NCBI GenBank assembly: GCA_016209255.1
Contig: JACQWL010000596.1
Location: 1-38,235, forward strand
From: Verrucomicrobiota bacterium
GTDB lineage: Bacteria; Verrucomicrobiota; Verrucomicrobiia; Opitutales; Opitutaceae
Reading direction: 5' to 3'
DNA: 38,235 nt
This document shows positions 16,945-24,822 of this stretch, in pieces (positions within the stretch are counted from its first letter, which is position 1; the number at the start of each line of letters is the position of its first letter). A program made the position numbers and the translations under genes. Below the pieces are notes generated by a model. The model worked only from the letters and a program-made list of their open reading frames with translations. It did no database searches and was not told the DNA's origin.

Positions 16945-16949
16945 ATGTT

Positions 16950-17894
16950 TCAAGTGCTTGGCGCAGTGAGGGCCACGCGAAAGCCGCGATGGGGCGCTCC
17001 GTCCGCCTGGGCGTCCCGGTTTCGGCGCGCGGACCGACAGTATCGGGCTGTGTAATACCAGCATCCGCCTCGACCCACCCGGTCTGGACTACCCATCAGC
17101 ACTAACGGATCGACGGTTGTGCCGGAGCGATCCGCGTATGCTTTCGGGTCATAAATGTCCTGACACCATTCCCCCACATTACCGTGCATGTCATACAGCC
17201 CAAACGCATTGGGTCGAAATTGCCCCACGGGCGCCGTGAAAACATAACCATCGCGGGCGTTGATCGCCGGTCGATCGGGAAATCTGTCCTCCAATAGCTG
17301 ATCCGCAACATTGCCCGCCATGGCCAACTCCTCGGCATCGGCTCCGTACTCGAACTTCGTCAACGTCCCTGCGCGGCAGGCGAATTCCCACTCCGCCTCA
17401 GTCGGGAGTCGGTACGCTCTTCCTTCCCTTTGGCTCAACCATTGGCAGAAAGCGACGACATCGTTCCAACTCACGACGACCACCGGATGATCGTCCGCCT
17501 GTGCATAGCCAGGGTTTCGCCAGGTGAATCTCAGCGCTTGGACAAACTTCCCGTTCGCGTCGGCTCCCCATCCCCCTTTGCCATTCGTTTCGGCTTCGGT
17601 CCTGGCTCCAGTCGCCCCGACGTAAGCGGCGAACTGCCCTCGCGTCACCTCAAATGCTCCCAAGAATAACGACCGGCTGATGCGCACGCGGTGCTGCGGT
17701 AATTCGTCGTGGTGGGCTTCCGAATCCGAGGTGGGCGACCCCATCAGGAACTCGCCAGCTGGAATTAGCTTCAGTTTCATGCCGAGCGAATTGACGAAGA
17801 CATGGGACTCCGCGCCAACGGATACCTCGGCGAGAGTGCTGACGACAACGATGAGGGACGTCAGATTCTTGAGCGAAATGCAAGTGGTCGTCAT
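16950..17894 (-). CDS. Secreted SUMF1 (formylglycine-generating enzyme-like) domain protein
   Basis: Start ATG 17894 gives a signal-like N-terminus (LKNLTSLIVVVSTLAEVSVG); an upstream TTG at 17912 is less likely. The 314-residue protein has the whole SUMF1 layout: KLIPAGEFLMGSPTSDSE, EVTRGQFAAYV, HPVVVVSWNDVVAFCQWLS, YRLPTEAEWEFACRAG, GLYDMHGNVGEWCQD, RVGRGGCWYY and HRGFRVAL. By a by-eye alignment to human FGE, the Cys in ARYCRSARR corresponds to Cys341, while the Cys336 position appears to be Tyr. With one of the two copper-binding cysteines missing, sulfatase activation is doubtful, and a binding or scaffold role is more likely. It lies between the oxidoreductase (77 bases) and TBDR4 (5 bases). 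Confidence 0.8.
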   Translation of the reverse strand: MTTTCISLKNLTSLIVVVSTLAEVSVGAESHVFVNSLGMKLKLIPAGEFLMGSPTSDSEAHHDELPQHRVRISRSLFLGAFEVTRGQFAAYVGATGARTEAETNGKGGWGADANGKFVQALRFTWRNPGYAQADDHPVVVVSWNDVVAFCQWLSQREGRAYRLPTEAEWEFACRAGTLTKFEYGADAEELAMAGNVADQLLEDRFPDRPAINARDGYVFTAPVGQFRPNAFGLYDMHGNVGEWCQDIYDPKAYADRSGTTVDPLVLMGSPDRVGRGGCWYYTARYCRSARRNRDAQADGAPHRGFRVALTAPST

Positions 17895-17971
17895 ACGAGT
17901 GTTGGGCCCCAACTGGAATCCGGCGTGGCATCGCCGGGCGCGAGTTGACCGAGACGGAGAAGGGCGCGGGA

Positions 17972-19420
17972 TCAGACTTGCTCGGAAATGACGAAGGGCG
18001 CGCGGTACGTTCGCGTCAGCAGGGCATTGGCGCTTTCGTTGTTCACAAAACGCCGCGTTTTAGGATCAAGGGTCAGCATCTCGCCGAAAATCAGCTTGGT
18101 CTTGTCGAGGTCAACCCGGTTGGCCGCCAGATGCGCGGCCATGCGGTCGCAGGCATCGGACGACTCCCGGTCGGCTTTGACTCTTTCGGCCATCTCCTCC
18201 TGCGTCACCCGTTGGCCAAGCCGGTAGGAAATATTAGCGACATGGCAGAGCGCACTGGAAATGTGCCCTTCGTTGATGTCGGCGGTAAGATCGCTGGATT
18301 TCCGGCTCCGCACCGCCTGCACGAAATTTTCGTGGTGATTGGGATACCGGGCCCAGAACGTCCTTATTACGCGTCCGCTGCGATCATAGGCTGTAGCTGT
18401 AAATGGGCCCTCCCCGATCACGACAAAACCATCTTCGCAATGGATGATGTTGCCCACTGAGGCACCGAGGAACGAGTCCATGGGCTCACGGCCCGCCGTT
18501 GCCGGCAAGCCGCGCACCTCGAAGATGAGCGGCGCACGGGCGTAGGCATGGTGGATAAACTGGGTGTTGGGTGTCGTCCCGTCGTCGACAAGACCCAGGC
18601 GCCCGCCGACGCTAAAGACACGGGGGGGGAGTTCATTTTCGCGGAGAAACCAGCGCGCAATGTCCATTTGGTGAATGCCCTGGTTGCCCAGGTCGCCGTT
18701 CCCGGTCTCCCAAACCCAGTGCCAGTCGTAATGCAGTTCCTTGCGCATCAAGGGCTGCATCTCGGCCGGACCGGTCCAGAGATCGTAGTCGATATAGGCC
18801 GGCACCACCTGTGGGCCAGTGACCTTGCCGATGCTCGGCCGGCGTTTATAACAGAGCCCGCGAGCGAGCGTGAGTCTGCCCAAATTGCCTGCTTGCACCC
18901 AGGCGACCGCTTCCTGCATGCCCGTGTGCGACCGGCTTTGCGTCCCGCTTTGCACGATCCGATTGTACTTGCGGGCCGCCTCGATCATCTTACGGCCTTC
19001 CCATATATTATGTGAAACCGGCTTCTCGACATAGATATCCTTGCCGGCCTGGCAGGCCATGATGGTGATCAACGCGTGCCAATGGTTGGGAGTGGCGGTG
19101 GAGATGGCGTCGATCTCAGCGCTCTCGATCAACCGGCGCACGTCGGTGTACCCTTTGACGGCGTGTCCGAGCGCCTTGAGTTTCTTGACCTCCTCGTCAA
19201 GGACGGTCCGGTCCACGTCGCAGAGCGCCACGATGCGCGCGCCCTTGACGCGGAGCAGATCGGTGATGTGCGAGCGGCCCCGACCTTTTAAACCCACCAC
19301 GGCAAAGCGAACATCGCTATTCGCGCCGTTGACCTGGGCCCACGATCGCGGCGATAATCCGACCCCCGCGGCGGCAATGACGGCTCTTTTCAAGAAGAGA
19401 CGTCGGCAAAAGTTTTGCAT
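17972..19420 (-). CDS. Tat-exported Gfo/Idh/MocA family oxidoreductase
   Basis: The 482-residue protein begins with a Tat-like signal (FCRRLFLKRAVIAAAGVGL, cut near SWA-QV). A Rossmann fold follows (VRFAVVGLKGRGRSHITDLL, RIVALCDVD), with the family motif EKP at 132-134 (YVEKPVSHNIWEGRK) and the substrate domain around DWHWVWETGNGDLGNQGIHQ, where GNQGIHQMDIARW carries the usual His. Family members bind NAD(P) tightly and oxidise or reduce sugars and inositols, and exported members with bound cofactor are common in Verrucomicrobiota. It follows the STN-TBDR2 gene by 9 bases, so co-transcription with the signalling receptor is very likely. Confidence 0.85.
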   Translation of the reverse strand: MQNFCRRLFLKRAVIAAAGVGLSPRSWAQVNGANSDVRFAVVGLKGRGRSHITDLLRVKGARIVALCDVDRTVLDEEVKKLKALGHAVKGYTDVRRLIESAEIDAISTATPNHWHALITIMACQAGKDIYVEKPVSHNIWEGRKMIEAARKYNRIVQSGTQSRSHTGMQEAVAWVQAGNLGRLTLARGLCYKRRPSIGKVTGPQVVPAYIDYDLWTGPAEMQPLMRKELHYDWHWVWETGNGDLGNQGIHQMDIARWFLRENELPPRVFSVGGRLGLVDDGTTPNTQFIHHAYARAPLIFEVRGLPATAGREPMDSFLGASVGNIIHCEDGFVVIGEGPFTATAYDRSGRVIRTFWARYPNHHENFVQAVRSRKSSDLTADINEGHISSALCHVANISYRLGQRVTQEEMAERVKADRESSDACDRMAAHLAANRVDLDKTKLIFGEMLTLDPKTRRFVNNESANALLTRTYRAPFVISEQV

Positions 19421-19429
19421 ATTTCGGGA

Positions 19430-22400
19430 TTAGAAGCTGCCATTGACGCCGGCTTGGACGCGCACGCCGTGATCACGCTGGTCGGTGTTGTACTCCCGGT
19501 ACAGGCCAGAATACCATTTCTGTTTGGAGTTAAATATATTGGCAACATCCGTAAATAACGTCAGCTTGCGCGAGTAATGAAACCCCAGCTTGGTATCGAC
19601 CATTGTGCGCCGGTCCTGGTAGGAGCGCAAAAGAGGGTCGAGATTATAGGATCTCAGATAGGTGCCGGTATAATTCACATTGACGCGGGCGTAGAAGCGA
19701 CCCCGGCTGTACGAGATTCCGGCGTTGGCCGCCCTGGGCGTAAAGTTGACCAGGGCGCTGCCTGTGGGTTCGGTCACGCGGCCATAATTTCCCTTTGCGG
19801 TCAACCAGGTGTGGTTGGCGAAAACGCCGAAGCCCTTCCAGAAACCAGGCAGGAATGAAAGCTGCTGTGAATAATTCAACTCGGCGCCCTTGATTCGGGC
19901 AAAACCGCCGTTGGCCTGCGTGGCGAGATCCCATCCGGCATACTCGCCGTCAAATCCGTTGTCGCTGCCCGTCGGTATCTTCACCACGTTGCTGAAGATG
20001 AAGTTCTTTATCTCCTTAAGGAAGACGCCTGCCGAAATCACACCGATTGGCTCGAAATAACGTTCGATGGTAACGTCAAAATTGGCCGCATCCTGCGGCT
20101 TTACGCCGGAATTGTTCTGCGTGATTCTCTCAGCTTCGTAATTGATTCTCGTATCCGGATAGATTGACCCAAAACTTGGCCGGCCGAAGCTCTGCGAATA
20201 GCTGGCGCGCGTCAGCCAGTTCCTTCCGGGTGTGTACTTGAAATGAATTCCGGGCAATACATTTCGGTACTCTCGTATCACGGTGGTTCTTTTTCCCCAC
20301 TGAGCCCGGGTACGCTCGATCGGATCCGTCAACGTCAGACCCGCCCGTGGATCTTGGATGGCGGTTTCGCCGCTCAGGTGGGTCTTTTCGAACCGTACGC
20401 CGCCGAGCACGGACAACTGCCCCAGCGACATGTTTCCCATCGCATAGCCAGCAAACACCTGCTCCCTTGCATTCTTGTCGTTCGCCAGCACGTTTTGCAA
20501 CGACGTGGCGGCATTATGGGTGAGGTACTGGGGATTCTTTTCGAGGTATTGGTTAATCTTGTCCAAATCCAAGTATCGCGGGCTCATGCCGAAAGGATGC
20601 CACTTGGACAAGGCGACGCCGGTCGGCAGTGAAGTGTCGATAAAACTGCTCAGGAATGCTCCTTGTGGACCGGAATAGGTGAAGGTCTTGGTGTCGCGAC
20701 GGGTATAGCGCTCTTCGCTCATGTATTTGAAACCCGTCTTGATATAGGATGGGACCGGATCGGAAAAACCGAGCTTCAGATTGAGCTGGCCTCCGTAGAT
20801 GTTTGTCCCCTGGTCGGACACATCGGCGGACAATCCGCTCAAAACCCAGTTTGCCGGATCGCGAACGTCCGGGCCTCCCGTCTGGATCGCATTCCGGCGT
20901 GAGACGGATCCTGTGGAAGTACCGTCCAATCGCCAGGAGGTGTTGGGAACTGATATCGTGTAGCCGCGGGTCGCGTTTGGGTTCCAGTCTTTTTGACCGT
21001 TCTTACTCGGGCTCTCCTGGTAGTTTCCAGTATAGTCGAGTTCAAGCCGGCGAAACTGATGGCGGCCGCCCGCCTGGAAAGCGTACCGCTCGTTCAGTGT
21101 GTGGATCGGTGTGGTGGTAAAAGTGTAGGTCGCACTCGCCAGTTCCGTGACCTTGTCGGTAAAGCCTGGGAGAATGGAGGCTTGGACCCTGGCTCCCGCG
21201 GCATTGAAACCACCGGGTCGGTAGTTGGGGTGTCCGAATGGAAACTGAGGTTCGAAAGGGATCGGCCGGCCGGAAGCATCGAGCGTAGCGATCGCGCTGG
21301 CCACGGCGGTCACGGTGTTGTTCCCGCCGTGGAAGACTTGTTCGCTGTTGAAGTTGGTGTAGAAGCTGCTGAAGTACAGCCGCGAGTTCTCGCCCACCTT
21401 GAAGTCCAGCCGCACATCCACCCCCGATCGCGTGCGCTCCAGGTAATGATAGTCAGAGACCCAGAGCATGCGCATGAACGCCGGTTTCGTCGCCGTCGCT
21501 TGATACCCATTCAGCATAGTGCCGCCGCCAGGGGCGAAGTTGACGGTGTGGCTGAGGTTCACGGTTACCCCGATATTCTGATTCTTGCCGAAGACATTTG
21601 AGTAACCGAAAGCATACGTGGGGGTGATCTTGTTTGAAACATAGGCCGTGGCACGCGCGCCGGCTCCGACCTTCCGGATGCTGCCGCTCACCGCAAAGGT
21701 GATCCGCCGGGGTTCAGTCCGGTCGAAGATGCTCGCCGGCCTGAAATTGATGTTCCCGCCGATCGAATCGCCATCCATGTCCGGGGTCGGTGACTTCGTC
21801 ACTTCAATGACCTGGGTCGCGCCGATCGGAATCCCGGGCAATTCGGTCTGGCGATTGGCGCCGGATACTCCGGTGGCCGTCTTCATACCGTCAATTGTCA
21901 CCGTGTTTAGGTTGGCGTCGATCCCCCGCACCATGATGTAGCGGGACTCATTTTCGCTGTTCCACGCGGCTATGCCGGGCAGCAACCGGACCACCTCTGC
22001 CGCGTTGCCATCCGCGACATTGCCGAACGCATCGGCCGCAGTGATGTTCTTCACGTTGGGGGCATTGCGCTGCTGCGTGATGGCGGCAGCCTGCCCCTCG
22101 CGAATTCCGGCCACGGTGAACGCGTCCATCAGGTAGATGTCGGACGTCAGTTCGACATTGCGCACCGTCCTGTGCTCGGCCGACACCGTGACCAGGATCC
22201 GTTGGGTCGACAGCCCAGTATAACTCACTTCGAGGGTCACGGGTCCGGTCGGCAAGCCCTTGAATTGGTAGCGGCCTTCCTGATCAGTGAAAACAGTCTG
22301 GGTGGTGCCGGACACGGTGACCGAGGCCCCTTCCAGGAATGCGCGCGTGGCCGCGTTGCTCACCTGCCCCGTGATTTCAGTGGCGTCCTGCGGAACGGAT

Positions 22401-22993
22401 CCAGTGCCGGGATTGCTGCTCGCCGCAGACGCGGCAGGGGTTGGCCCGAGGGTCAGTGCGATCCAACCAAATAAGAGGGCGATGGGATTTTTTCGGTTCA
22501 AGGTTTTCGGTGGTTTTTCAGGAGAAGGAACAATCTCGGAGTTGGAACGGCGAACCGCGGCGGGGCGAACGGAGTCGTTCCGTTCAACGACAAGCGCACC
22601 GGTGGCTGGATCCTGCGTTACCTTGAGCCGTGTGCCGGCGAGCATCTGATCCAAGGCCTCGCGTGGTGTCATTTCCCCGTGGACCGCCGCGGTGCCCACG
22701 CCGTCCACCGCGTCGGCTGCGTACAGGAGCCGCACATCGTCACCGGTCTGCGCCGCGAACTGCCGGAGCGTATCGGTCGCCGAGCCGGCCGGGAGGTCGA
22801 ACCACTTCCGGGTGGAAGCCGCCTGCGCGTTCGGGGGAATCGCGGTGAGGATGAAGGCGCAGAACGACATGAAGATGACGCGTAGTTTTCGGTCGAGGGA
22901 CGCAAAACCACTGGGCCCGCCGGTAGGTTGGGCGGCAATGGCCGCAACCAATACGACGGGATCGACCGGCGATCTCTCTAAGGAATTTTTCAC
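19430..22993 (-). CDS. Signalling TonB-dependent receptor with fused STN domain (TBDR2)
   Basis: The 1187-residue protein starts at a GTG, 12 bases after the FecR stop. Order of parts: signal peptide within about 35-59 (LRVIFMSFCAFILTAIPPNA), STN domain at about 65-135 (FDLPAGSATDTLRQFAAQTG, MTPREALDQML), linker, an internal hydrophobic stretch at 163-191 (PIALLFGWIALTLGP) that aligns with the N-terminal signal peptides of TBDR1 and TBDR3, a carboxypeptidase-regulatory-like domain at about 206-290, a plug (NAAEVVRLLPGIAAW, RYIMVRGIDANLNTVTIDGM) and a barrel ending in VNGSF. It should sense the imported glycan and pass the signal through its STN domain to FecR and the sigma factor encoded just upstream. 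A TTG at 22501 sits where TBDR1 has its ATG. An internal ATG within the first signal (residue 42) is an alternative start. Confidence 0.9.
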   Translation of the reverse strand: MKNSLERSPVDPVVLVAAIAAQPTGGPSGFASLDRKLRVIFMSFCAFILTAIPPNAQAASTRKWFDLPAGSATDTLRQFAAQTGDDVRLLYAADAVDGVGTAAVHGEMTPREALDQMLAGTRLKVTQDPATGALVVERNDSVRPAAVRRSNSEIVPSPEKPPKTLNRKNPIALLFGWIALTLGPTPAASAASSNPGTGSVPQDATEITGQVSNAATRAFLEGASVTVSGTTQTVFTDQEGRYQFKGLPTGPVTLEVSYTGLSTQRILVTVSAEHRTVRNVELTSDIYLMDAFTVAGIREGQAAAITQQRNAPNVKNITAADAFGNVADGNAAEVVRLLPGIAAWNSENESRYIMVRGIDANLNTVTIDGMKTATGVSGANRQTELPGIPIGATQVIEVTKSPTPDMDGDSIGGNINFRPASIFDRTEPRRITFAVSGSIRKVGAGARATAYVSNKITPTYAFGYSNVFGKNQNIGVTVNLSHTVNFAPGGGTMLNGYQATATKPAFMRMLWVSDYHYLERTRSGVDVRLDFKVGENSRLYFSSFYTNFNSEQVFHGGNNTVTAVASAIATLDASGRPIPFEPQFPFGHPNYRPGGFNAAGARVQASILPGFTDKVTELASATYTFTTTPIHTLNERYAFQAGGRHQFRRLELDYTGNYQESPSKNGQKDWNPNATRGYTISVPNTSWRLDGTSTGSVSRRNAIQTGGPDVRDPANWVLSGLSADVSDQGTNIYGGQLNLKLGFSDPVPSYIKTGFKYMSEERYTRRDTKTFTYSGPQGAFLSSFIDTSLPTGVALSKWHPFGMSPRYLDLDKINQYLEKNPQYLTHNAATSLQNVLANDKNAREQVFAGYAMGNMSLGQLSVLGGVRFEKTHLSGETAIQDPRAGLTLTDPIERTRAQWGKRTTVIREYRNVLPGIHFKYTPGRNWLTRASYSQSFGRPSFGSIYPDTRINYEAERITQNNSGVKPQDAANFDVTIERYFEPIGVISAGVFLKEIKNFIFSNVVKIPTGSDNGFDGEYAGWDLATQANGGFARIKGAELNYSQQLSFLPGFWKGFGVFANHTWLTAKGNYGRVTEPTGSALVNFTPRAANAGISYSRGRFYARVNVNYTGTYLRSYNLDPLLRSYQDRRTMVDTKLGFHYSRKLTLFTDVANIFNSKQKWYSGLYREYNTDQRDHGVRVQAGVNGSF
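22421..22507 (-). other. Internal signal-peptide relic inside the fused STN-TBDR
   Basis: These bases encode residues 163-191 of TBDR2: a basic start (KTLNRKN), a hydrophobic core (PIALLFGWIALTLGP) and an Ala-x-Ala end (AASA). They align at protein and DNA level with the true N-terminal signal peptides of TBDR1 and TBDR3. In this protein the stretch lies between the STN domain and the beta domain. Confidence 0.75.
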
Positions 22994-23005
22994 CCCCGCG
23001 GAAAA

Positions 23006-24118
23006 TCAGTCACGCGGCGATACCGTCGGCTTTCGCCGCAGCACCGTCGTGCTTTCCCGTCGTTCGATCGCCACGCCGAAATTTAACTCCAGCAGGCGGA
23101 CGAAGGACTCGATGTCATGAGCGGGAAATTTGCCGCCGAAACGTTGGGTGCCCAGGTCGGAATCCTCGATCACCAACTGGTGCCGGTTGTAGCGATTGAA
23201 CTCGGCCACGACCTTGGTCAATGGTTCGGCACTGAATTCCAAGCGCCGGCTTTGCCAGGCCAGGGCGCGGGCCGCCTCGTCCGGCGCCACCGCGACGGGC
23301 GCGATCGCGACGGTCGTGGACACGGTTGTTGGTATGGTCAAACGATGGCCCTGCAGGAGCAGCGGCGCTCCCATGGCGGTCGAATCCGTCGCTGGATCCG
23401 GCGAGGATGGAACGGGTGCAGCGATCGCCGTCGCCGCGGGCGTCAACTTCGGCGCCAACAGGCTGCGACCCGACGCGGCGTCTTCCACCCGCACCTTGCC
23501 TTCCGTGACCAGCACCTCGACGGCGGCGGAATCGCAGCGCACGTTGAACACAGTGCCGACGGCTCGAACATCGACCGGACCCGCCCGCACGACGAAGGGA
23601 CGCGCGCGATCTTTGGCCACCGTGAAGTTCGCTTCGCCGTGCAGCAGGAGAACCCGGCGCTCGGTCGTCGTGAAAGCGACCTTGACCGCGCTCGCGGTGT
23701 TCAGGTGGACCACGGAGCCGTCGGGGAGATCGATCTTCTCGAAGCCGCCGACCGGTGTGCCGGCACTCTGGACCAACGGGGTCGCGGCCGGTTGGACGGT
23801 CGAATCCAATGCGACGAAAGCGACGGTCAGGGCTGCCGCAGCGGCGAGCGTCCCATACACCCATCCCCGCGATCGCCGGTGATGCGACGGCAGCGGCACG
23901 CGTGCGGCCGGGACTTGATCCAGCAGCCCCCACGTCTGCGTGAGTTTGCCAAACATCCGGGAGTGCCGCTCGTCGGCTGCGAGCCAGCGGGCAAACTCCA
24001 CCTCCTGTGCCGGGTTCAACCCACGGTCTCGCCGCACCAGCCACTCCGCCGCAGTCAGTTCGATCGGGTCCAGCCCAGCATCCGTGTCGTCGGAAGACTC
24101 AGGAAATTGCGTTGGCAT
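23006..24118 (-). CDS. FecR-family anti-sigma factor
   Basis: The 370-residue protein has a cytoplasmic DUF4880 segment at about 20-66 (LTAAEWLVRRDRGLNPAQEV, FARWLAADERHSRMFGKLTQ), one membrane helix at about 86-106 (WVYGTLAAAAALTVAFVALD), a periplasmic FecR domain at about 125-212 (IDLPDGSVVHLNTASAVKV, GEANFTVAKDRARPFVVRAG, VRAVGTVFNVR) and a C-terminal STN-like domain at about 285-365 (RRLEFSAEPLTKVVAEFNRY, FGGKFPAHDIESFVRLLELN). It holds the sigma factor at the membrane and receives the signal from the STN domain of TBDR2. ATG 24118 is set by an excellent AAAGGAGG site. It overlaps the sigma gene by 20 bases and precedes TBDR2 by 12. Confidence 0.9.
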   Translation of the reverse strand: MPTQFPESSDDTDAGLDPIELTAAEWLVRRDRGLNPAQEVEFARWLAADERHSRMFGKLTQTWGLLDQVPAARVPLPSHHRRSRGWVYGTLAAAAALTVAFVALDSTVQPAATPLVQSAGTPVGGFEKIDLPDGSVVHLNTASAVKVAFTTTERRVLLLHGEANFTVAKDRARPFVVRAGPVDVRAVGTVFNVRCDSAAVEVLVTEGKVRVEDAASGRSLLAPKLTPAATAIAAPVPSSPDPATDSTAMGAPLLLQGHRLTIPTTVSTTVAIAPVAVAPDEAARALAWQSRRLEFSAEPLTKVVAEFNRYNRHQLVIEDSDLGTQRFGGKFPAHDIESFVRLLELNFGVAIERRESTTVLRRKPTVSPRD

Positions 24119-24656
24119 CGCCGCCTCCTTTGATCATGCCCCGGGCTTCGAGATACTGCCGGCAACGCACGATCCCGATGGAGAGCTGGGCGTTGACCGT
24201 GTGCTCCGAAATCGCGAGTCGTTCCGCGATGTCGCGATAGGAGAGACCATGGAGTTTTCGGAGCGTGAGGATCTCCCGGCAACGCGGGGGCAGGGCCCGG
24301 ATCGATTCGACCAGCAATTCGAGTTCCTGCGCATGACTGGTGGTTTCGGCGGCATCGGGTCTCTCTTCTACGACGGACAAGCACGGGCTTTCAGCTAAGT
24401 CATCGAGCAAGAGGACCCGTTTTCGCCGAAAGAGGTCGAAGGCCGCGTTCCGCGCCGTCTGGAAGAGGTAGGCCCGGGGCTCGGCGATCACGCCAGTGCT
24501 GCGGGCGCGAATCAGCCGCAGGTAAGCCTCCTGCACCAGGTCATCGATGTCTTGCACCGTGGGAAAATGGCGGCGCAGGAAGGCCCGCAATTCGGGCTCA
24601 TGCGGTTGCACTTCCTCGGCGAACCAGCGGGCCTGCTCTGGATTCTGTGGCGGCAT
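24099..24656 (-). CDS. ECF-type RNA polymerase sigma factor (FecI-like)
   Basis: From ATG 24656 the product has 185 residues; a TTG at 24689 would add 11. Sigma region 2 lies at about 20-85 (LRAFLRRHFPTVQDIDDLVQ, EAYLRL, AYLFQTARNAAFDLFRRKR) and region 4 at about 115-170 (IRALPPRCREILTLRKLHGL, SYRDIAERLAISEHTVNAQL). It should direct RNA polymerase to receptor and enzyme promoters when the FecR partner releases it, in the manner of FecI. It is the first gene of the minus-strand operon and the only intact sigma factor in the window, so it may also drive the STN leaders at 6501-6560 and 31084-31143. Confidence 0.9.
   Translation of the reverse strand: MPPQNPEQARWFAEEVQPHEPELRAFLRRHFPTVQDIDDLVQEAYLRLIRARSTGVIAEPRAYLFQTARNAAFDLFRRKRVLLLDDLAESPCLSVVEERPDAAETTSHAQELELLVESIRALPPRCREILTLRKLHGLSYRDIAERLAISEHTVNAQLSIGIVRCRQYLEARGMIKGGGDANAIS
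24124..24131 (-). promoter_or_regulatory. Shine-Dalgarno of the fecR-like gene
   Basis: On the minus strand AAAGGAGG lies 5 bases before ATG 24118, inside the end of the sigma factor gene. It fixes the anti-sigma start and is the strongest ribosome binding site in the window, most other genes here having weak ones. Confidence 0.8.
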
Positions 24657-24715
24657 CAAGCGGAAATGATGATCTAACTGCGCGAGCAACTAAATGCCGC
24701 CGGCCAAGCAGTCCA

Positions 24716-24770
24716 GCCCAAAGCAGGTCATCGCGAACGCGCGCTGAATTTCAGTTCATTCACTTTGGGC
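24716..24770. promoter_or_regulatory. Nested inverted repeats upstream of the sigma factor gene
   Basis: GCCCAAAG (24716-24723) is matched by CTTTGGGC (24763-24770). Between them lies CTGAATTTCAG (24744-24754), an inverted repeat of 5-base arms around a single T. The position, 60-115 bases before the sigma start, fits an operator or promoter region. The long spacing of the outer arms could also be a weak hairpin after the upstream gene. This is inference from symmetry only. Confidence 0.25.
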
Positions 24771-24822
24771 CTGATACCTCGAAGCTTGCTTCGGAAGGCG
24801 CGGTGCCGCATCCGGTCTTGCT

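Noticed and set aside
13783-17064. Long N-terminal form of TBDR4
   Set aside because: The extra 40 residues overlap the end of the SUMF1 gene and would bury the signal peptide; the ATG at 16944 fits.
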